In this document: piece by piece, positions 56,087 to 64,000 of the stretch
Numbering within the stretch: position 1 is the stretch's first letter
How the letters are laid out: every line of letters begins with the position of its first letter
NCBI GenBank assembly: GCA_933228675.1
Contig: OW121740.1
Location: forward strand, 58,343,000 to 58,406,999
DNA length: 64,000 bases
Direction of reading: 5' to 3'
From: Stomorhina lunata
Lineage: Eukaryota; Arthropoda; Insecta; Diptera; Rhiniidae
The notes under the pieces: generated by a model
What the model was told of the DNA's origin: nothing
Database searches by the model: none
Seen by the model: the letters and a program-made list of their open reading frames with translations, nothing else
Position numbers and translations under genes: made by a program

Positions 56087-57369
56087 GATATTTGAAGTTG
56101 TAAATCCGTGAAAGGATTTTAGAGTATTAAAATATTTAAACTGTGAAGTGGAGAGGCACGCACTTAGACATTTATATTAGAGATTAAATTTAGACTTTTT
56201 TGCAGTAGAACTTGATTTATTAAGAAACTTTTGTAGGTATATTTAATTCAAAATATGTAGTTAATTTAAAGAAGAATTTATTTTGATTATGATTTCGTTA
56301 TTAAATATTTACAAATTAAATTGTATTGAAAACACTACGTACGATGTATTCTGAAATTACAATTTTGATATTTTTAACATAACACAAATAATTTAATTCA
56401 CAATAAGGATTTTTTTAATAATTATCCAATTTTTTTCTTCACATTTTAACACTTATAATTTATAGATTTATTTATAATTGGTTAAAATTTTTAATTTTTA
56501 TAATATTTTTATTACACATTTTAATTTGATTAATATCGATTTTAAAAAGACATATATTTCTTGAATAAAATAAACCGATTTATATTTATTTCCTTTATTT
56601 TTAACACAAAAAAAATATATATTCCTTTCACACTCACGGCAGCTGGTCAATTATTTGCAATTTATTTAAAAGCTCTTCATAAGGCTCCTTTTTCCCAACA
56701 AGTCGCCTAATGAATCAGCTGTTGGCAGTCTCACATAAATTTTAAACACATTTCTAGTTCTTTGTACAATTTAAATTACTCCAGAGCTTACAAACACACA
56801 CAATTCTTTGATGTCGACATACGAGAAACAATTTGAAATGGTATATGGGTATTTCCGCCAAATAGTCAAACGAGAACTAATAAGATATAATTCTTAAAAT
56901 CTTGAAAAATCTTCTATAAATATAATCGTTGGAATCTATACATCTTTTATTAAGTAAGAAAATATATTCGATCAAGTTGACAATATGATGCCCTATTCCA
57001 CTGAAGTGGTGTAACAAAATTAATAAGTTTCTTTTAATGCCTAGGCTCTTCGTACGGATTCTTAAAGGCCGCATGTTTAATGGAAATTAAGTTATTCTGG
57101 ATAAAGTGTTAGAAAGTTTATCCACCTGTTGGTTCTGCAGCTTTAAAACTGTTTATATTTTTTTTTTTTCGAAACCAGATCAACAAAAAGTTGATCTCTA
57201 ATAAATTCGGAGAGTAATACCCGGCTTGATAGTGCAAGCCGGGAAATAGTTTCAAGTATTAAAAAACTAGTTCAAAAAATATATGTCGCAATGTTTATAA
57301 AAATATTTTTTTTATGGAAATATATTTGGTTTTGCTGATAAGTCTTAAGGGGTCCACGAGCAGTAGCTT
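56087..57369. other. Region upstream of exon 1, no gene recognised
   Basis: Very AT-rich to 56620. 56630-56830 is GC-richer and contains two CAGCTG E-boxes (56640 and 56717), with no repeat match. It could hold regulatory or leader sequence, but nothing proves it. Confidence 0.35.
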
Positions 57370-57391
57370 CTGAGACCCCATTGGCCTAGAG

Positions 57392-57445
57392 ACATATTTT
57401 TGCTAAATTTTGACATCTTATATGAAAGCTAGGGTCAATCTACAC
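57392..57445 (+). mobile_element. DINE-like scrap
   Basis: TTTGCTAAATTTTGACATC and ATGAAAGCTAGGGTCAA match the body of the 25388 and 29418 elements. Confidence 0.6.
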
Positions 57446-58162
57446 CATTTTCAATTGAAATTGAGAAATATTTAATTATAATTGAGAATTTTCAATTGAT
57501 ATTGAGAAATTTTTAATTGAAATTGAGAAATTTTCAATTGAAATTGAGAATTTTTAACTGAAAATGAGAAATTTTCAATTGAAATTGAGAATTTTTATTT
57601 GAAATTGAGAAATTTTCAATTAAAATTGAGAACTTTCAATTAGAAATGAGAATCAGTTAAAATTGAGAAAATCCCAATTCAAAATGAGAAACATTCAATT
57701 GAAATTGACAATTCTAGAATTGAAATTGAGAAAACCCTAAATGAAATTTCAACCTCATTTTTAATTGGGGTTTTCTCAATTTCAATTCTAAAATTCTCAA
57801 TTTCAATTGAAAATTTCTCATTTTCTATTGAAAATTTATCAATATAAATTTAAAAATTCTCAATTTCAATTGAAAATTTCTCATTTTCAATTGGGATTTT
57901 CTCAATTTCAATTTACAAATTCTCATTTTCAATTGAAAAATTCTCAATTTTAATTGAAAATTTCTCAATTTCAATTGAAAATTTTTCATTTTCAACTGAA
58001 AATTCTAAATTTCAATTGAATATTTCTCAATTTCAATTCAAAAATCTCAATTTTAATTGAAAATTTCTCAATTTCAATTGAAAATTTCTCAATTTCAATT
58101 GAAAATTCTCAATTCCAATCGAATATTTCTCAATTTCAATTAAAATTTCTCAATTTCAATTG
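57446..58162. repeat. Satellite palindrome: ~20-bp repeat with mid-array inversion
   Basis: From 57446 to about 57745 the unit is TTCAATTGAAATTGAGAA; from about 57765 to 58162 it is the reverse complement, TTCTCAATTTCAATTGAA. The turn lies at 57745-57770 (ATTTCAACCTCATTTTTAAT). Because each unit also contains CAATTG, the 700-bp region can fold at two scales. No frame. Confidence 0.9.
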
Positions 58163-58188
58163 TAGCTTATTTGCTTATCCAACAAAGA

Positions 58189-59076
58189 CTGCACAATGGG
58201 TTGAAAAAAATATATGGAAATAATTCAAAAAGCTTAAAACGGCAAGCTCAATTATCATGGCTATTAAGCAGAAGTATTCGAGTTTAAGTTTAGAATTTGG
58301 AAACTGTAGAGTTATCAGGAGAGGAGCTATATGCCCTCAATGGAGGGCACCTCTGGTTTTTTGAAAATTAAAAACGGTCATATTTTGGATCTGAGATCTA
58401 CAAAAAAACATTGTCTCCTATAGTTTATGAGATATTCGACTTCGAAAAAAATTGATCTTTTTGACGACTTAGGCCTAGAGTTTTGCTAATATTGGATCTA
58501 TTTTTTTTTTCGATTTTTCCGAAATTTAATTATTTTTTATAAGGAATGTATAAATCACAAAAAAAAACGAAAAACTTTAGTTGATCAATAATTCCATGTA
58601 TTTAAGTTTAAATTTTCAAAAAAGTAAATTTTTTGTCGTTTTTAGCCAAAAAAAAAAGTGATAACATTCTTTTTGAGATATAAAGAAACATTTTAAGAAA
58701 CATAATACATATTTATATCGTATTTATAATTATTGAAAAGGGAACTTATTCGTGAAAGTATGGTCCAAATTTTTATTTCGTCTTGACGATAAAGCCTCTC
58801 AAAAATTACAAATTTTTTACACTATTGCTCACTTTCGAAGTCGAATATCTCATAAACTATAGAAGATAAACTATACATTTTTTGTAGATCTAGGCAAGTA
58901 GATTTCGTAAATATAAAAAATTTTTATATCGGAACAAAAATTTTGGCTTTTAATTTTCGTAAAACCCCAGGTGGCCTAATTTGAGGGCATATAACTTCCC
59001 TCCTGATAAGTCTACAGACTCCAAATTCTAAACTTAAGGTCGAATACTCCTCCCCAATAGTCAACCCACTGTGCAG
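58189..59076. mobile_element. ~0.9-kb foldback (TIR) element
   Basis: The ends CTGCACAATGGGTTGA (58189) and CAACCCACTGTGCAG (-59076) are inverted. Long imperfect arms follow: TTTAGAATTTGGA..CTGTAG and AGTTTATGAGATATTCGACT recur inverted near 59030 and 58840. The centre is AT-rich and non-coding. A deleted relative lies at 41497-41645. Confidence 0.8.
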
Positions 59077-59742
59077 CGTTTGTGGTAAATCATGAAAACA
59101 ACAGACAACACTTTGCTGATAATTCTAATTTTGTAGCTCATTTAAATGCTTCCAAAACTTTTAAGATACTCCAGTTTTTAAATAAAATTTTCTATATTTC
59201 TTAGAATCTAGACTTTTCTGATTTTTTACAGAATTTAAGAGCGATTTTCTACAGAAAATTGTACAGAATTTGAACGAAATTTTCTATCTAACACATTTTT
59301 TCAAAGAAATTTTAGAATCTGATTCTGATTTTCTATGGGAAATTGGAGAAAATCCGATTAATATTATCTACAGGAAAATTCTAAGCATTAGATTCAAATT
59401 TTCTGTATCTGATTTCTCAGAATATGAGTATTTCGGATTTTCTATAGAAAATTGTTCAGGCTGTGACCCGATTTTCTATGGAATATTGCTCAGAACCTGA
59501 ATAAATATTATTCTTTTGCCGTGACTCTAAGCACAATTCTTTTTAGAAAATTTTTCAGAATCACATTCAGATTTTCAATATTTACTTAGCATCAGTTTTT
59601 TCTGATTTTCTCTTTAAAATAGATCAAGATTTTTTAAAGAAAATTAAGTCCAAATTTCTATTTGCTCGATTTTCGAACAAATAATTTTGAACTGAAAGTG
59701 AATTCTGATCTTGATAACATTAACAAACCGATTCACTTCAAA

Positions 59743-59807
59743 TGGGCATTTCTTTAAATTATTTAAATCCCAAAAGTCGGGATTTAAATTATTTAAAGAA
59801 ATGCCCA
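59743..59807. other. Perfect 29-bp inverted repeat, 7-nt loop
   Basis: The left arm TGGGCATTTCTTTAAATT.. (59743-59771) and its exact complement (59779-59807) are separated by AAAAGTC. No repeat family in the window shares it. Confidence 0.95.
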
Positions 59808-61315
59808 TATAAACTGGAATACAAGAATTGTAGTATGTAGAATTAAAGCATTATTCGTCAGGCGATTTTCCATTTTCTTTTACGTTTTAATATGTTTTCT
59901 TTATAAATCCCGACATTATTTCTATTTTCCTTAATACAAGAAAAAAAAAAACGAAACATGGCGGAAACAAAGTCTTATTATATGGTAGAAAATGAAGTTA
60001 AAACGAATTTTAAAGGGGAGCTACTTTAAACGGAAAAACTATCTCATTTAAATAAATTTTAAGAATTCAAGCAAAAGATAATTTTAACATAATCTCGGTA
60101 TTCACTTCGGAATTTGTTACAAAAAGAAAATACAATTTTAGAGGGAAGTGGTGCAAACTTTTAGGGGCTCATCAAACAAATTAAAGATTTCAGCTCTTAA
60201 AGATTTTCACGATGCGCACCATCTTTATCTTGTTCTCTATAGGTTAAACCATCTAAGAAGTGCTTAATATGTCTATAGGGGGTCAAAGTAAAATAAAAAA
60301 GTAACATAAACCAAAGTGGATTAAGTCGATATAACAAACACAAAAAGACAACGATAACAAACAAATGTGACAAACGAAAAAGGAACTAACGAGAATCAGT
60401 CGCCATTCCATCGAACATAATCTACAAGTTTTAATGGATTTTTTTGTTTTTGTTGTAAAACAAAGCTCGTATGTTTAAGAATTTATTTATATGGATCACG
60501 TGTACCCTAACATATACAAGACCGGCCAGCAGTCAGCTGTAAAAAATCAATTTGTTAGGGAAGCATTTAAATATTCAAAATGTTTAAAGGGATAGTTTCA
60601 CTTTTAATTACAAAAAAAAATTAAAACATTTAATACAAAGTTCATATACGAATGGAGGAACTTATTGTTTAAGTATAAACTTTTTAGGGTGTGAACTGCA
60701 GGAAATTTATAATTTCGAAAAGTAGACATTAGGAAAATTGACATATTAATCGAATTTTGGTTTAAATCAATAGTTTGATTATTTTAATTATTTTTTTAAT
60801 TATTCGTAATTCAGATTAATTGACATGCATTACATTCCAAATTTTAAAGAATACTACTACTACTATTACTACTACTCATGGTCTAGTAGTAAATGCATTG
60901 AAACCCTTCACAAGTATTTGCTGCTATTGAGTAAAATATTTGAGACACAGCAGTTTGATCTGAGCTCGACTTTCTGTAAAACATTTGGTTTTCCGTATAT
61001 TTGACTTTGGTTTTCTGAATACGAGCTTGATTTTCTATAGGAAATTGCTCAGAATTTTGGCCAGATTATCTACGAAAAATTTGTTATAATCTGAGCCTGA
61101 GCCTCTCATAATTTGAGCCTTCTATTGAAAATCATATATATCTTTAATATAAATATATTGCACTCCATACATTTATTTTTCTGTGAAAAGTGAAACTAAA
61201 GTGAATAAAAAACAACGAAAAATATATAAACGCATAAACATACATTTCATGAGCACGTGTGTGTGCCTTAGTTTTCTTTAATTGTATAAACGTCTCCATT
61301 AGTAGTTTCCGAATT

Positions 61316-61348
61316 AAAGAGAGTATACCGCTTTTGTATACTCTCTTT
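61316..61348. other. Perfect 13-bp inverted repeat, 7-nt loop
   Basis: AAAGAGAGTATAC and its exact complement are separated by CGCTTTT. T-rich sequence follows on the plus strand. It could be a chance dyad. Confidence 0.8.
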
Positions 61349-61429
61349 TTTAAGGGACTTTTCAAAACGACAATACGGCAAATCAATGTAAGGAAGTGCA
61401 ACATCTTCATATTATAGAGTCTTTAATAT

Positions 61430-62425
61430 GAGCCTGATTTCTATAGAAAATTGTTCAGAATCTGAGTCTGATTTTTAATAGAAAATTGCTCAGAATCTGA
61501 GCTTAATTTTTTATAGAAAATTGTTCAGAATCTGAGCTCGATTTTCTATAGAAAATTGCTAAGAATCTGAGATCGATTTTCTATAGAAAATTGCTCAGAA
61601 TCTGAGCTCGATTTTCTATAAAAAAATTGCTCAGAATCTGAACTCGATTTTCTATAGCAAATTATTCAGAATCTGAGCTCGATTTTCTATAGAAAATTGT
61701 TCAGAATCTGAGCTTGATTTTCTATAGAAAATTGCTCAGAATCTGAACTTGATTTTCTATAGAAAATTGTTCAGAATCTGAGCTTGATTTTTTATAGAAA
61801 ATTGCTCAGAATCTGAGCTTGATTTTCTATAGAAAATTGCTCAGAATCTGAGCTTGATTTTCTATAGAAAATTGCTCAGAATCTGAGCTTGATTTTCTAT
61901 AGAAAATTGCTCAGAATCTGAACTTGATTTTCTATAGAAAATTGCTCCGAATCTGAGCTCGATTTTCTATAGAAAATTGCTCAGAATCTAAGCTCGATTT
62001 TCTAAAGAAAATTGCTTAGAATCTGAGCTTGGTTTTTTATAGAAAATTGCTCAGAATCTGAGCTCGATTTTCTATAGAAAATTACGATTTTCTATTGAAA
62101 ATCAATTTTCTACAGAAAATTGCTCAGAATCTGAGCTCGATTTTCTATAGAAAATTGCGATTTTCTATTGAAAATCAAGTTTCTATAGAAAATTGCTCAG
62201 AATCTGAGTTTGATTTTCTATAGAAAATTGCTCAGAATCTGAGTTTGATTTTCTAAAAAAATTGCTCAGAATATGAGCCTGATTTACTATAGAAAAGTTC
62301 TTAAAATATGAGCCTGTTGATTGATTTGAATGAGCCTCATTTTCTATAAAAAATGAGTATACGTTAGGCATTCTTTAAAAAAATATTTAAGATCTAAAGA
62401 TGATTTTCTATAGAAAATTGCTTAG
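61430..62425 (+). repeat. 35-bp satellite Z, forward array
   Basis: About 25 units of 35 bp, made of ATTTTCTATAGAAAAT (perfect 16-bp dyad) and GCTCAGAATCTGAGC (perfect dyad about one base), degrading after 62250. The first dyad is the same as in satellite Y; the second is different. Confidence 0.93.
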
Positions 62426-63139
62426 AATCTGAACCTGAACCAAAACCTTACTAACTTTCTTAAAATTATTTACAATCTGGCATGACATTTCTATGATACG
62501 TGTTCAAAACCCGATTTATATTTTTTTATACATTTTTTAAATTTTAAAAAGCTATTTTTTATTCAAAAAAAAAAAAATATTCGCACTTGATCCCAGCCTA
62601 TTACGTTTATTTTTTTAAGTTATTTTCTATAGAAAATTTTCTGCATTCGTTATTTTATTTCAAAAAAAACTAGAAGAATTATGGTGCCAGCTTTGGAGAA
62701 TTTATGTTTAGAACGTTTTAGATATTATTTAATTAATTTAAGTTTATTAAATTTGTCATATTTTACGATAATTTTGAAAAATGAGACTTTGCAAATTTGT
62801 TAAGCTTAAGAGACCGAAATCGCTGGATGCTATGAGGAATTTTTAATGGTTTCACTATTTTTTAATAATTAAATAATTTGTTGTTTGATGTAAAATTATT
62901 TTATTATTGATTTTGAATGAAAAGAATTAATTGTTAAGCTTAATTATTTGAAATAAAATTTCATAAATTTAATAATTATTTTATTTGTAAATTCTTAACA
63001 GTTGCCCGAAATTATTCGTTTAAGAAACTTCTTTATTTATAATGAAATTATTATATTATTTTTAAAAATTTCTTTGAATTTATTTAATTTATTTATGTAA
63101 AAAATAAATCTAAAACACATTTTTTTTTGTTAATTTTAC
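62426..63139. other. AT-rich sequence between inverted Z arrays
   Basis: No gene or repeat unit recognised. Confidence 0.5.
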
Positions 63140-63262
63140 AGACCGTAAACACACCGTATCTTTAATGTTGAGTTTTTAATACAATCGATGGTTGACAACT
63201 GAGAAAATCTCTCAGACTCAGCTCGAGCGACCGACAAAAACGCTGCTCAGCGAAAAAACAAA
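63140..63262 (-). promoter_or_regulatory. Candidate start region or untranslated exon
   Basis: A non-repetitive GC-richer island between the inverted Z arrays. On the minus strand it holds CGCTGAGCAGCG, CGGTCGCTCGAGC, an initiator-like TCAGTTG (63202-63196) and weak donor-like sites near 63140. Its position upstream of the short-isoform exon fits a further pum start. No direct proof. Confidence 0.22.
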
Positions 63263-63519
63263 AAAAAAAACGTAAAACACCACAAAATTTTATTGTTGTT
63301 GACTAAATGGTCGAAGAAACAACAAAAACAAAAGTATATAAAACAACAAATAAATATTTCCAAGTTTAGCCGCACAAATAAAAAACAATAACAAAATCAT
63401 TCAGCTAAACTTAACAAATTGTTTTGCAAAAAATTAAAAATAAATAAACATGTAAAATATACTCGCGTGTATTAAATGAAATACATAGAATGAGTGATGT
63501 CAACAAATAGAACTCAAAA

Positions 63520-64000
63520 AGATTCTGAGCAATTTTCTGTAGAAAATCTAGAACAGATTCTGAGTAATTTTCTATAGAGAAATTTCCTATAGAAAATCAA
63601 GCCCAAAATCTGAGCAATTTTCTATAGAAAATCAAGCTCGAATTTCGAGCAATTTTCTACAGAAAATCAAGCTCAAATTCTGAGCAATTTTCTATAGAAA
63701 ATCAAGCTCATATTTTGAGCAATTTTCTGTAGAAAATCAAGCTCAGATTTTGAGCAATTTTCTATAGAAAATCAAGCTCAGATTTTGAGCAATTTTCTAT
63801 AGAAAATCAAGCTCAGATTTTGAGCAATTTTCTATAGAAAATCAAGCTCAGATTTTGAGCAATTTTCTATGGAAAATCAAGCTCAGATTCTGAGCAATTT
63901 TCTATAGAAAATTGAACTCAGATTCTGAGCAATTTTCAATAGAAAATTGAGCTCAGATTCTGAGCAATTTTCTATAGAAAATCAAGCTCAGATTCTGAGC
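63520..64000 (-). repeat. 35-bp satellite Z, inverted array (runs off the window)
   Basis: About 14 units of the Z repeat in the opposite orientation to 61430-62425 (GAGCAATTTTCTATAGAAAA, TCAAGCTCAGATT). It continues past 64000. Several units carry TTTTGAGC instead of TTCTGAGC. Confidence 0.93.

Larger units (their letters stand above)
59077..61429. other. Upstream intergenic/intron sequence with satellite traces
   Basis: 59160-59640 and 61010-61130 are degenerate 35-bp modules (GATTTTCTATAGAAAATTG). (TAC)n-like runs lie at 60852-60880. Two perfect hairpins are listed separately. No gene recognised. Confidence 0.5.

Noticed and set aside
63120..63136. Plus-strand splice acceptor TTTTTTTTGTTAATTTTACAG-like
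   Set aside because: A T-run plus CAG on the strand opposite to pum, followed by no open frame.

Overview
The window is one segment of a higher-fly (Diptera, Brachycera; probably calyptrate) nuclear genome: AT-rich, intron-dominated and packed with transposon relics and satellites. The only host gene I recognise is pumilio (pum), on the minus strand. Four coding exons are visible, in transcript order 55973-55899, 12385-12165, 5894-5759 and 5130-5012. They join in frame into about 183 codons of the region upstream of the Pumilio RNA-binding repeats. The first (25 codons, MMKFLHEF...) looks like an alternative short-isoform start; the intron after it is about 43.5 kb. The PUF repeats lie below position 1. 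Any long-isoform N-terminal exons lie above 64000 or are absent.

Layout. 1-5011: pum intron with a LINE relic interrupted by a tRNA-derived SINE and by a 1.9-kb satellite-bearing TIR element. 5012-12385: three pum exons, separated by a TIR element with hAT-like ends, a DD37E Tc1/mariner element, a mariner DD34D relic and a second SINE with a long (TA)n tail. 12386-55898: the giant intron. It holds four groups of LINE relics, a DD41D (rosa-type) mariner nested in a DINE-1/mini-me-like element, further DINE-like elements, several foldback elements, two LTR-like promoter-bearing repeats, and four more copies of the satellite-bearing TIR family. It also holds a 9.4-kb satellite district (44.2-53.7 kb). 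55899-64000: the alternative first exon with TATA-like sequences, a palindromic satellite, a foldback element and two inverted 35-bp satellite arrays flanking a small GC-richer unique block that could be another pum start.

The most unusual theme is satellite DNA linked to mobile elements. Several satellites in this one locus share a 35-bp period and a TTTTCTATAGAAAA dyad but have array-specific spacers. One composite block is bounded by 21-bp direct repeats as if inserted whole. Two TIR families carry internal minisatellites of their own. A second theme is a 41-47-nt LINE-tail fragment found three times with the same 5' start, once with an unambiguous 13-bp target duplication.

All family names come from motif reading only; no database search was possible. 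Apart from the pum exons, every coding-like stretch is a broken transposon gene.
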